From NCBI GenBank assembly GCA_947302655.1, contig CAMYVW010000001.1, positions 124,001 through 188,000 of the forward strand: DNA of 64,000 bases, in the 5' to 3' direction. The notes under the pieces are model-generated. The model saw only the letters and a list, made by a program, of their open reading frames with translations. It made no database searches and was not told the origin of the DNA. Below, in pieces: positions 48,312 through 55,957 of the stretch; position 1 is the first letter of the stretch; each line of letters starts with the position of its first letter. The stretch comes from an uncultured Mycoplasmatota bacterium (GTDB lineage: Bacteria > Bacillota_I > Bacilli_A > RF39 > UBA660). The translations under genes and the position numbers were made by a program.

Positions 48312-49946
48312 ATGAGTAAAATAAAGATTTTTAGTATGGGTGGATTAGATGAAAATGGTAAAAATCTCTATGTCATCGACGTAGATCAAGATTTATTTAT
48401 TTTTGACTGTGGTCTAAAATATGCATCTGGTAATCTTTTTGGTATTGATTATATAATTCCTGATTTTTCATTTTTAGTTGAAAACAAAAATAGAATCAAA
48501 GGTGTTTTTTTAACTCACAGCCATTATGAAAATTTTGGTGGGGTTTCTGATTTAGTTAGAGAAATACCAGATATAAAAATATACGCTACAAACTTTACAA
48601 AATATAATCTTTTAGAAGATGGCGTTCCAGAAAAAAATATCATAGATGTAAATCCACATAGAAAAATTAATTTTGGAGATAATAGTGTTTTCCCAATATC
48701 TGTTTCACATAGTTGCCCTGATGCCGTAATGTATGTTCTTAATACAAAAGATGGATCAATTTGTTACACCGGAGATTTTATTATAGACCCAACAATGGAA
48801 GGTGCATATGGAATGGATTTAGGAAAAATTGCATATGTAGGTAAGCAAAATGTACTTTGTTTACTTAGTGAATCAGTTTTTTCAGAAAAACCAGGACATA
48901 CATCTCCAAATCATCGCTTAAAATCTTTCTTTAAAGATACATTAACACATTATCCAGATAGATTACTATTTTCTGTTTTCCCAACTCATTTATATACAAT
49001 TCAGGAAATATTTGATAGTGCAATAAATTCACATAGAAAAATTGTTATAATGGGTAAAAAGTTGCAGAATGTTGTTAATTTTGGAATTGAAAACAAATAT
49101 TTAACTGTTGCTGATGGATTGCTAGGAGATTTATCAAATATTGAAGATAGTAATTCAATATTATTAATTAGTGATGATAGAGCATATCCTTTTTCAGCCA
49201 TTACTAAAATAATTAATGGTTATGACAAGTATATAAAACTAAGACCAAATGATTCATTTGTTTTTGCAGAACCAAGATATGATAGTACAGAAAAACAATT
49301 AGTAAAAATTGAAAATGATTTAGCAATGCTTGGATGTAATATTATATCTGTTCCAAAAGATAAAAGTATTTTACACCATGCATCAAGTGAAGACTTAATG
49401 CTTATGATAAGATTATTACAACCTAAATACTATATGCCTGCTGAAGGAGAATATAGATATATGGTTGGTAATGCTAATTTGGCATCATCACTTGGAATAC
49501 CAAACGAAAATATTTTCTTAAAACAAAATGGTGATGTTATTGAAATAGATAATGGAGAATATGTTGATAAGTTTGAACATATTAATATTATGGATGTACT
49601 TATTGATGGTAAAAGTTCAGATGATGTTGGTGAACTTGTAATTAAAGATAGGGAAATGCTAAGTGAAAGTGGAATTGTTCTAATAAGTGCAACTGTTAGT
49701 AAGCAAGATAAAGTTTTATTAGTTGGCCCAGAAATTACAACAAGAGGTTTTATTTATGTAAAAGACTCTGTTGAAATAATTAAAAGGATGAAAGAAATAT
49801 CTCAGGAAGTTATTGAAAGAAATATTTCACCAACTTATGTAGATTATAATAAGATTAAAACTGAAATAAGAGAAGAATTAAGTAAATATCTATATGATGA
49901 AACAGAATGTAAACCAATGATAATTGCTGTAGTTCAAGAAGTATAA
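48312..49946 (+). CDS. RNase J-type metallo-beta-lactamase/beta-CASP protein with altered active site
   Basis: RNase J enzymes combine endonuclease and 5'-exonuclease activity in mRNA decay and rRNA maturation. The 544-residue length and layout (beta-lactamase part, beta-CASP insert with SVFPTHLYTIQEIFDSA, C-terminal domain ending MIIAVVQEV) fit. The zinc motif that should read HxHxDH is HSHYENFGG near residue 67, so Asp is Glu and the last His is Asn; the later P-x-H-G-E-Y-R-H motif reads PAEGEYRYM, losing both histidines. GDFIID and SHSC remain. This suggests a partner subunit like RNase J2, whose site is also degenerate, rather than an active nuclease. A J1 is not in the window. GGTGAT precedes the ATG. 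Confidence 0.85.
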   Translation: MSKIKIFSMGGLDENGKNLYVIDVDQDLFIFDCGLKYASGNLFGIDYIIPDFSFLVENKNRIKGVFLTHSHYENFGGVSDLVREIPDIKIYATNFTKYNLLEDGVPEKNIIDVNPHRKINFGDNSVFPISVSHSCPDAVMYVLNTKDGSICYTGDFIIDPTMEGAYGMDLGKIAYVGKQNVLCLLSESVFSEKPGHTSPNHRLKSFFKDTLTHYPDRLLFSVFPTHLYTIQEIFDSAINSHRKIVIMGKKLQNVVNFGIENKYLTVADGLLGDLSNIEDSNSILLISDDRAYPFSAITKIINGYDKYIKLRPNDSFVFAEPRYDSTEKQLVKIENDLAMLGCNIISVPKDKSILHHASSEDLMLMIRLLQPKYYMPAEGEYRYMVGNANLASSLGIPNENIFLKQNGDVIEIDNGEYVDKFEHINIMDVLIDGKSSDDVGELVIKDREMLSESGIVLISATVSKQDKVLLVGPEITTRGFIYVKDSVEIIKRMKEISQEVIERNISPTYVDYNKIKTEIREELSKYLYDETECKPMIIAVVQEV

Positions 49947-49981
49947 CATATAAACGATTTTTTATCGTTTATATGTTTTTT
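49945..49981 (+). terminator. Terminator after RNase J-like gene
   Basis: A 13-bp stem ACATATAAACGAT / ATCGTTTATATGT followed by TTTTT. Confidence 0.9.
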
Positions 49982-49987
49982 ATTTGA

Positions 49988-50016
49988 TTGTTTTTAAATA
50001 TTACAGGTGCTATAAT
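49988..50016 (+). promoter_or_regulatory. Promoter of the membrane-anchored conserved gene
   Basis: TTGTTT (49988-49993) and TATAAT (50011-50016) are 17 bases apart, and TG before the -10 (TGCTATAAT) gives an extended -10. Confidence 0.68.
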
Positions 50017-50040
50017 TTTTATTGATGGGAGTTGAAGAAA

Positions 50041-50748
50041 ATGAAATTAATAAATATAAAAAACAATAAACTAAATATCATAAATTACTTAATATTAATT
50101 TTATTTTTAACAACTTCATTTTTTACAATTAAACACTTATTTTTTAATAAAAAAAACAAAAATAATAACGCCATAATAGCACGAAATAATCAATTGATTT
50201 ATGCTAAACCACTTTTATATTTATATCCAAAAAAAGAAGCAAAAATAACAGTAACATTTGCTGATCCTAAAAAATTAAAAGTTACATATCCTGTATACAA
50301 AGATAAATGGAAAGTAACTGCAAAAGCAAATGGTGATTTGGAAGACAAGGATAGAAATTATTATTATGCTTTATATTGGGAAGAAGAGGGCAAAGCAAAT
50401 ATTGACTTTACTAAAGGATACTACGTAACTAAGGATGAAGCACGCACCTTTTTAGAAGATAAGTTAAAATATATAGGTCTTAATGATAAAGAAAGAAATG
50501 AATTTATAATTTACTGGTTACCTGTTCTAGAAGAAAATGATAAATCTGTTATATATTTCGAACTTACCGAAGAAAGAGAAAAGTTTAATAAAATAGAAAT
50601 AAACCCAAAACCAGACTCACTTTTAAGAGTTGCTATGCATGTTAAAAGAGTTGAAAAAAAGCCAAATAATCTAGAAAAACAAAAACTAAGCCACTTTCAC
50701 AGAAAAGGATTTTCTGCAATTGAGTGGGGCGGAGTAGTTCATAATTAA
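50041..50748 (+). CDS. Membrane-anchored conserved protein of unknown function
   Basis: A 235-residue protein with one N-terminal membrane segment (about 14-34) and an outside domain with AKPLLYLYPKKEAKITVTF, VTYPVYKDKWKVTAKANGDLEDKDRNYYYALYWE, FLEDKLKYIGLNDKERNEFIIYWLPVLEEN and KGFSAIEWGGVVHN. This combination (Lys-Pro-x-[IL]-Tyr-Leu-Tyr-Pro at the start, E-W-G-G near the end) is, from memory, a recurring uncharacterised secreted family in Firmicutes. The start at 50041 has GGGAG nine bases upstream; TTG at 50032 is too close to it. No terminator is obvious after it before the RiPP promoter at 50770. Confidence 0.65.
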   Translation: MKLINIKNNKLNIINYLILILFLTTSFFTIKHLFFNKKNKNNNAIIARNNQLIYAKPLLYLYPKKEAKITVTFADPKKLKVTYPVYKDKWKVTAKANGDLEDKDRNYYYALYWEEEGKANIDFTKGYYVTKDEARTFLEDKLKYIGLNDKERNEFIIYWLPVLEENDKSVIYFELTEEREKFNKIEINPKPDSLLRVAMHVKRVEKKPNNLEKQKLSHFHRKGFSAIEWGGVVHN

Positions 50749-50769
50749 TATAAATATATTAATTATTTA

Positions 50770-50798
50770 TTGACAATTATATATGTCACATGTAGAAT
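50770..50798 (+). promoter_or_regulatory. Promoter of the radical-SAM peptide cassette, with an inverted repeat
   Basis: A consensus -35 TTGACA (50770-50775) and TAGAAT (50793-50798) are 17 bases apart. TGACA...TGTCA (50771-50775 with 50784-50788) forms a small inverted repeat inside the promoter that could be a repressor site; the operator role is inference. Confidence 0.75.
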
Positions 50799-50857
50799 AA
50801 ATAGCAAATATTTAGTAATTGCCCATATATATGATAAAAATTCTATGAGCAAAACTA

Positions 50858-50896
50858 GGGAACATGGGCATTCTTGTGCTTTTGTTCCCTTTTTTA
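50858..50896 (+). terminator. Terminator in the leader, before the precursor gene
   Basis: GGGAACA (50858-50864) pairs with TGTTCCC (50883-50889), with an inner GCA/TGC pairing, followed by seven T residues. It lies upstream of the first gene, so expression of the cassette requires read-through. Confidence 0.8.
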
Positions 50897-50914
50897 TTAA
50901 GTACACAACATAGG
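50894..50914 (+). repeat. 21-bp inverted repeat, left arm
   Basis: TTATTAAGTACACAACATAG plus G. It matches the reverse complement of 51127-51147 at 20 of 21 positions; the one difference is a G-U pair in RNA. The two arms enclose the precursor gene. Confidence 0.9.
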
Positions 50915-50954
50915 TTTACTATGTTAATGATAAATCCGAAAGGAGGAGTTTTAA

Positions 50955-51092
50955 ATGAATAAAACAAGACAAAAAAATGATATTGTTAAAAATTTAAAAA
51001 CAAAACTTTCTAAAAAAGAAATTAAAATTTCTTTTGGTAAAAAAATTGGGTTGGGTTACGACGGATGCGGAACTCACACTCACAAAGACTAA
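50955..51092 (+). CDS. Candidate radical-SAM-modified precursor peptide (45 aa)
   Basis: A small gene directly upstream of a SPASM radical-SAM gene. The 45-residue product has a Lys-rich, helical leader-like part (KTRQKNDIVKNLKTKLSKKE, then IKISFGKK) and a C-terminal IGLG-YDGCGTHTHKD with one Cys, two Thr-His pairs and four Gly in the last 14 residues. GAAAGGAGGAG precedes the ATG by a normal distance, one of the best ribosome-binding sites in the window. Short length, leader-like N-terminus and the maturase next to it support a RiPP precursor. It is not a six-Cys SCIFF peptide, and I recognise no known class. A C39-like peptidase in the same unit could remove the leader, perhaps after IGLG; that is inference. 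Confidence 0.72.
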   Translation: MNKTRQKNDIVKNLKTKLSKKEIKISFGKKIGLGYDGCGTHTHKD

Positions 51093-51126
51093 TTTTTTAA
51101 AAGCATTTAAATAAAACAAAATAAAT

Positions 51127-51147
51127 CCTATGTTGTGTATTTAATAA
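51127..51147 (-). repeat. 21-bp inverted repeat, right arm
   Basis: Reverse complement of the arm at 50894-50914 (20 of 21). It ends two bases before the GGAGG site of the radical-SAM gene. Confidence 0.9.
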
Positions 51148-51159
51148 TGGAGGTAAATT

Positions 51160-52719
51160 ATGAGAAGCCCATGGTTGAGTAGAGAATATGAAAAAAACAA
51201 AAATGTAGTTGTAGAAGAAAAAGATAATAAATATATATTAAAAAATAATACAACTAATAAATCTTTAGAGTTAACTAAAGAAGAATATGAAAAATATGAT
51301 AAAGAACTATTTAATGAAATAGAATGGGAAAGACTATATTTTTATGGATTAGCCAGTGATAGAAACTGTGAAGATCTAGAAATTGATAGTAGTTTTGATA
51401 TATCAGAAATGTCATTTAAAAAGTCTGATATTGTAAAGTCATTTCCATTAAAAACAAAATATGGAATGTATACAATTTTAATAAATCCTGAACTTGGTTC
51501 TTGGATGGCTTTAACCGATGATGATCTAAAAAGATACAATGATAACAAACTTTCAAAATCTGAATGGATGAGCTTATTTATCAGAGGACTTGCTGAGGAA
51601 GAAAGTAATACTAAAGTAGAATTTGAGTTTCCTGAACCAGCAGAATATCCAAGCGTTGTTGTTGTAAACATTACAACAGGATGTAATTTAAGATGTAAGT
51701 ATTGCTTTGCAGATTGCGGTCCTTTTAAAGGTGAAAACATGACAGAAGATGTTATGGATGCAACTATCGAAAGCATGTTATCAATGCCAAAAGTTAAAGT
51801 AATAACTTTTGAGTTTCAAGGTGGTGAGGCCTCAACAAATGTTCCTGGTGTAAGAAAATTTATCGAAAAAGTTGAAGCTGTTAAACCTAAATATGATAAA
51901 CTTGTAAAATATAGAACTGAAATAAACTGTGTTTCAGTTACTGATGAATTAATAGATCTTGTTAAAGAATATAATATTAGTGTTGGTGTAAGTTTAGATG
52001 GACCAAAAGAAATGACTGACCAAAGTAGAGTAGATATCAATGGTGTTGGTGCATATGACAGAATTTATAAAGGTATTGAAAAACTTAGAGCTGGAGGAAT
52101 ATACATCGATGGTGCTGTTTGCACAATAGGTCAACATAATGTTCACTACCCTAAAGAGTTAATGAAATATTTTGATCAAATGGGAATAAGTTTTAAACCT
52201 AGACCTGTTAACATTTTAGGTAGAGAAAAAGAAAATAATATAACAACCAAACCTGGAGAATGGGCTGAATGTTTTAAAGAAATGCATAAGATGAAGAATG
52301 ACGTAGATATTGAAAACTTCTCAATGCATATTTTTGAAGAAAATGTATATACACCTATAAGAGATTATATTTGTTTAAGATATCCATGCGGTGCTGCAAG
52401 GGAACTAGTATCTGTAAATCCAAATGGAGATGTATTTCCATGTGATGGATTTAAAGGTGAAAAAGCATTTGTTATCGGAAATGTTTTAAATGAAAAAGTT
52501 GCTGATATGATTCAAAAACCTGAAGTAGTAAAATTAAGAAGCAGAATTGCTAAAGATATAGAAAAATGTAGTACATGTTTATTTAGAGGAATGTGTTGTT
52601 CATGCTGCTACTCTGCATATGGAAAATTTGGTAGCATCTATAGAGAAGACCCACATTGTTCTGATAAACGACAAATATATATTTATTTAATGCAAGCATG
52701 GCTTGAAGAAAACAATTAA
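51160..52719 (+). CDS. Radical SAM/SPASM peptide maturase
   Basis: A 519-residue radical-SAM enzyme likely to modify the adjacent precursor. The radical-SAM cluster motif CNLRCKYC (CxxxCxxC) lies near residue 175 in NITTGCNLRCKYCFADCGPF. The C-terminal SPASM domain has CGAARELVSVNPNGDVFPCDGFKG, CSTCLFRGMCCSCC and DPHC, enough cysteines for two auxiliary Fe-S clusters. The first about 150 residues contain a module present twice (YILKNNTTNKSLELTKEEYEKYDK...GLA and YTILINPELGSWMALTDDDLKRYND...GLA), perhaps peptide-recognition domains. SPASM enzymes make thioether, C-C or C-O crosslinks or epimerise residues; which applies is unknown. GGAGG lies six bases before the ATG. The start falls behind the right arm of an inverted repeat. 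Confidence 0.88.
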   Translation: MRSPWLSREYEKNKNVVVEEKDNKYILKNNTTNKSLELTKEEYEKYDKELFNEIEWERLYFYGLASDRNCEDLEIDSSFDISEMSFKKSDIVKSFPLKTKYGMYTILINPELGSWMALTDDDLKRYNDNKLSKSEWMSLFIRGLAEEESNTKVEFEFPEPAEYPSVVVVNITTGCNLRCKYCFADCGPFKGENMTEDVMDATIESMLSMPKVKVITFEFQGGEASTNVPGVRKFIEKVEAVKPKYDKLVKYRTEINCVSVTDELIDLVKEYNISVGVSLDGPKEMTDQSRVDINGVGAYDRIYKGIEKLRAGGIYIDGAVCTIGQHNVHYPKELMKYFDQMGISFKPRPVNILGREKENNITTKPGEWAECFKEMHKMKNDVDIENFSMHIFEENVYTPIRDYICLRYPCGAARELVSVNPNGDVFPCDGFKGEKAFVIGNVLNEKVADMIQKPEVVKLRSRIAKDIEKCSTCLFRGMCCSCCYSAYGKFGSIYREDPHCSDKRQIYIYLMQAWLEENN

Positions 52720-52733
52720 TATAAGGATTAAAA

Positions 52734-53357
52734 ATGAGTAATAATGAGATAATAGTTGACAAAAGAAATGTTGGTAAAACAACATTTCTATATAATGAAA
52801 TAGTAAAAGGTTACAGTAACTACAATTTTATAGTATTAGATTCAGCAACTGATCACGTTGATAAATCATTACTTAAAAAAGTAGTAAATACATACAATGA
52901 TGCAGTTGTTATATACACTGAAAATCCTTCACAAATTGTAATAAATAATATGAAAATTGAAGAATATAAAAAAATATATAAGAACTATTTTCCTTTTAAT
53001 GAAATAATAACAAATATGAATAATGTTATATGCTTTGATTTATCATATTTTTTAGAAAAGGCTTATGAAGAACTTGAAAATAATAATTCTAAGGAATTAT
53101 ATAACTATTATCGAAAAAAATATAATGATCTTTCACAACAAATTATTACATGTATAGTACTAATGAACAAAGAAGGTTTATTAAATAGTGTGCATGTTGT
53201 TATGGATGAAATTGAATTACCAATTGTTGATTATGATTTAAAAGTGTTGCAAGATGATATATCTTTTCTAGCATCAGTGCATCCAGAAAATTCATTTGGT
53301 ACATTCTATCAAGGTTTTACAAGAGCAAGATTTAAACCATATATAAAAGAGGGATGA
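52734..53357 (+). CDS. P-loop ATPase-like protein of the cassette, unknown function
   Basis: A 207-residue protein with an N-terminal phosphate-binding loop IIVDKRNVGKTTFLY (Asp where the first Gly or Ala of Walker A is expected) and a Walker-B-like VHVVMDEIELP near residue 155. The end (FGTFYQGFTRARFKPYI) resembles ATPases that contact nucleic acid, but I do not recognise the family. It follows the radical-SAM gene by 14 bases with AAGGATTAAAA ahead of the ATG, and its stop is five bases from the helicase start, so it belongs to the same transcript. Confidence 0.6.
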   Translation: MSNNEIIVDKRNVGKTTFLYNEIVKGYSNYNFIVLDSATDHVDKSLLKKVVNTYNDAVVIYTENPSQIVINNMKIEEYKKIYKNYFPFNEIITNMNNVICFDLSYFLEKAYEELENNNSKELYNYYRKKYNDLSQQIITCIVLMNKEGLLNSVHVVMDEIELPIVDYDLKVLQDDISFLASVHPENSFGTFYQGFTRARFKPYIKEG

Positions 53358-53362
53358 TAATC

Positions 53363-55432
53363 ATGAATATTGATAAAGATGAATTACAAAAAGAGCAAGA
53401 GTATTTAAACAAAACTCTTGATGTTGTAAATGAACTTATTGAAGAAAATGATGAACTTATTCAAGGAAAGCAAAATGAAATTCAAGAAATGAAAAAATAC
53501 ATTTGGGATAATAATGGTGTTTTGGATGATGTTGAAGTCAAACTTGAAATGTATAATATAAATCGTAGCGTATCAAATACCAACGATACCATAAAACAAT
53601 TACTAAAACTAAAAAAATCATTAATTTCACCATATTTTGGAAGAGTGGATTTTGAAGAAGATGGTTTTAAAGATACTGTATATATTGGAATAAATGGTAT
53701 CATGAAAGATCTAGAGTTCTATGTATTTGACTGGAGAGCTCCAATTTCAAGCTTGTTTTATAATTATGGTGTAGGACCTGCAAGTTATAGTGCTCCAAAT
53801 GGTGAAATATCTGGAGATGTAACTCTTAAAAGACAATATAAAATTAATGGTAACACTATTGAAAGATGTTTTGATAGTGATTTAAATATTGATGATGATT
53901 ATCTTCAAGAAATATTAGCGAATTCTTCATCAGAAAAGATGACCAATATAGTTAATACTATTCAAAAAGAACAAAATGAAATAATTAGAAACATTACTGA
54001 TAAATATTTAGTAGTTCAAGGAATCGCTGGATCTGGTAAAACAAGTGTAGCCCTTCATAGAATTGCTTATTTACTATATAAAGAAAAAGATCTTAAATCG
54101 AATAATGTTTTAATATTTTCTCCAAATGAAGTATTTTCACAATATATTTCCAACGTTTTACCAGAATTAGGTGAAGATAATGTTCTTCAAACAACATATA
54201 GTGATTTTGCATACGCTTTTATGAAAGATGTAAAGAAAATTGAAAGTTTTACTGAATTTATTGAAAGATATTATAAAAATAATGATATGTCTGAAGATGA
54301 ATATAAAACAACTAAGTTTAAAGTATCAGATAAATTTAAAGAGTTAATAGATAAATACATAACTGATTGCAAAAATAATATATCATTTATTAAACCAATG
54401 GTTATTAATGGTAAGACATTTTCTGTTGAAGAGTTAAACAAATTATTTAAAGAAACTTATGATAAATTTCCTTTAACAGAAAGAATATATGTTCTTGCAG
54501 ATCATTTATGTGATTTAACTAAAATTTCATATAAGAAAAACGAAAAATTACTTGATTGTAAGATTAGAGATAATCTAAATTATAATTTAGATTTTAAAGA
54601 AATATATAAAGATATTATTGAATCAGATGAATTTAAAAAATTATCTGGTTCTAATGAAAACATCACCTTTAATCTTGGAAAAGTTTTAAAATATGAAGAT
54701 TTAATTCCCCTTATGTATATAAACTTTGAAGTTAATGGTTACCCAAAAAATAATCGTATTAGACATGTTATTATTGATGAAGCTCAAGATTATTCACTAG
54801 TTCAATTTGAAATGCTGAAAAAAATATTCAACGATTCTTCATTTACAATCCTTGGTGATATAAATCAAACTATCAATCCATATTATAAATATGAAAGTTT
54901 AAATAATGTTAATGGAATATTTAATAACAAAGTCAGATATCTTGAACTTAATAAAACTTATCGTTCAAGTGAAGAAATAATAAATTATACTAACGAGATA
55001 CTAGGTTTAAGTAATGCTTGTGCTGTAAGACATAGTAATAATATACCAGTAAAAGCATGTACTGTATCAATAGATGAAGTTGCTGAACATATTGTTAAAG
55101 ATATTGAAACTATGAGGCAAAATGGCATTAAGAGAATAGCTATTATTACAAAAAACAGTAGTGAAACTTTATCTTTATATGAAGTTCTTAAAGATTATGT
55201 AACTGATATAAGTGTAATTGATAAATCTACAAATAATAAAGTAGGTGAAACTGTAATAATGCCTTCATACATATCAAAAGGCTTAGAGTTTGATGGCGTT
55301 ATTTCGTATACAGACGAAAAGAACCCATATACAGAAAAAGATAAATATTTATTTTATGTAGTATGTACAAGGGCTCAGCATAGTCTAACTGTATATAATC
55401 AAAAAGAATTAAAATTAGAAAGAAAAAAATAA
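53363..55432 (+). CDS. helD: HelD-type superfamily 1 helicase (UvrD/Rep fold)
   Basis: HelD proteins are SF1 ATPases that bind RNA polymerase, in Bacillus to recycle stalled enzyme, and in some actinobacteria to protect against rifampicin. The 689-residue protein has an N-terminal coiled coil (DELQKEQEYLNKTLDVVNELIEENDELIQGKQNEI), the conserved YIGINGIMKDLEFYVFDWRAPISSLFYNYGVGPASY block of HelD, Walker A GIAGSGKTSVALH near residue 220, Walker B VIIDEAQDYS near 467, ELNKTYRS and a final YVVCTRAQHSL. The start at 53363 has GAGGG nine bases upstream; ATG at 53354 is too close. The next gene overlaps by one base. Confidence 0.9.
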   Translation: MNIDKDELQKEQEYLNKTLDVVNELIEENDELIQGKQNEIQEMKKYIWDNNGVLDDVEVKLEMYNINRSVSNTNDTIKQLLKLKKSLISPYFGRVDFEEDGFKDTVYIGINGIMKDLEFYVFDWRAPISSLFYNYGVGPASYSAPNGEISGDVTLKRQYKINGNTIERCFDSDLNIDDDYLQEILANSSSEKMTNIVNTIQKEQNEIIRNITDKYLVVQGIAGSGKTSVALHRIAYLLYKEKDLKSNNVLIFSPNEVFSQYISNVLPELGEDNVLQTTYSDFAYAFMKDVKKIESFTEFIERYYKNNDMSEDEYKTTKFKVSDKFKELIDKYITDCKNNISFIKPMVINGKTFSVEELNKLFKETYDKFPLTERIYVLADHLCDLTKISYKKNEKLLDCKIRDNLNYNLDFKEIYKDIIESDEFKKLSGSNENITFNLGKVLKYEDLIPLMYINFEVNGYPKNNRIRHVIIDEAQDYSLVQFEMLKKIFNDSSFTILGDINQTINPYYKYESLNNVNGIFNNKVRYLELNKTYRSSEEIINYTNEILGLSNACAVRHSNNIPVKACTVSIDEVAEHIVKDIETMRQNGIKRIAIITKNSSETLSLYEVLKDYVTDISVIDKSTNNKVGETVIMPSYISKGLEFDGVISYTDEKNPYTEKDKYLFYVVCTRAQHSLTVYNQKELKLERKK

Positions 55433-55956
55433 TGGAAAAAGAGTATCTTTGTGGAAGTTCATGTGTGAAATATATATTAGATGAATTAAAAATTAATTCA
55501 TCTAATATTAATCCAAACATGACATGGGTTAGTGAACTTGCTCTTTCTTTAAGAAGTAATGGATTAAATAATATAAAACTAAATTGTTATGATAGTAATT
55601 TATATAATGATTTTAAAGACTCTATTATTGATGAAAACTTTGATGGGTTCAAATATATAAAACTTGCTCTAGAAAATAATGTTATAATTGATGAAATTAA
55701 ATTAAGCAAAGAAGAGTTAATATATGAAATTGATAATAATAAATATATTATTATGTGTGTAGAATCAAGTTTACTTAATAATGATCCATCAATGTCTGGT
55801 GGTCATTATATAGTGTTAAATGGAAGAGATAACGATTTAGTTAATGTTATAAACCCACAAAAGAATAAATATAATGAAACAAAGTTTACATTAGATTTTA
55901 TTATAAAACTTTGTGAAAATTATGGTTCGTGGAGAATTTTAATAGGATGTGATTAA
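55432..55956 (+). CDS. C39-like cysteine peptidase family protein
   Basis: A 174-residue soluble protein of the papain-like C39 group. Cys-7 in EYLCGSSCVKYILDEL takes the place of the catalytic Cys (D-C-G-x-x-x-x-x-M/I), GGHYIVLNGRDND gives the His, and VINPQKNKY takes the place of the Asp-Pro turn (Asn instead of Asp). Double-glycine C39 peptidases remove leaders of bacteriocins, usually fused to an ABC exporter; this one stands free, with no membrane part and no transporter next to it. In this cassette it is the best candidate for leader removal, but activity is not certain because the oxyanion Gln is not seen. It overlaps helD by one base. Confidence 0.65.
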   Translation: MEKEYLCGSSCVKYILDELKINSSNINPNMTWVSELALSLRSNGLNNIKLNCYDSNLYNDFKDSIIDENFDGFKYIKLALENNVIIDEIKLSKEELIYEIDNNKYIIMCVESSLLNNDPSMSGGHYIVLNGRDNDLVNVINPQKNKYNETKFTLDFIIKLCENYGSWRILIGCD

Positions 55957-55957
55957 T

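Larger units (their letters stand above)
50799..50954 (+). promoter_or_regulatory. Structured leader with terminator ahead of the precursor gene (candidate attenuator)
   Basis: This gene-free stretch holds a 7-bp helix TGCCCAT/ATGGGCA (50820-50826 with 50864-50870), whose 3' strand lies inside a terminator stem (50858-50889), so the two cannot both form fully. A further hairpin AACATAG/CTATGTT (50907-50913 with 50919-50925) precedes the GAAAGGAGGAG site of the precursor. I match it to no known riboswitch class. Ligand- or translation-controlled read-through is inference. Confidence 0.55.

Noticed and set aside
50846-50914. 22-codon frame in the cassette leader (starts MSKTREHGHSC)
   Set aside because: No ribosome-binding site, it runs through the terminator stem and T run, and the RNA structure explains the sequence better.
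50749-50954. A gene in the stretch before the precursor
   Set aside because: No frame with a ribosome-binding site; the stretch is filled by the promoter, the leader folds and the left inverted-repeat arm.
50955-51092. Precursor as a SCIFF-type (six-Cys) or mycofactocin peptide
   Set aside because: It has only one Cys, and although D-G-x-C-G recalls the mycofactocin end, the terminal Val-Tyr and the mycofactocin gene set are absent.
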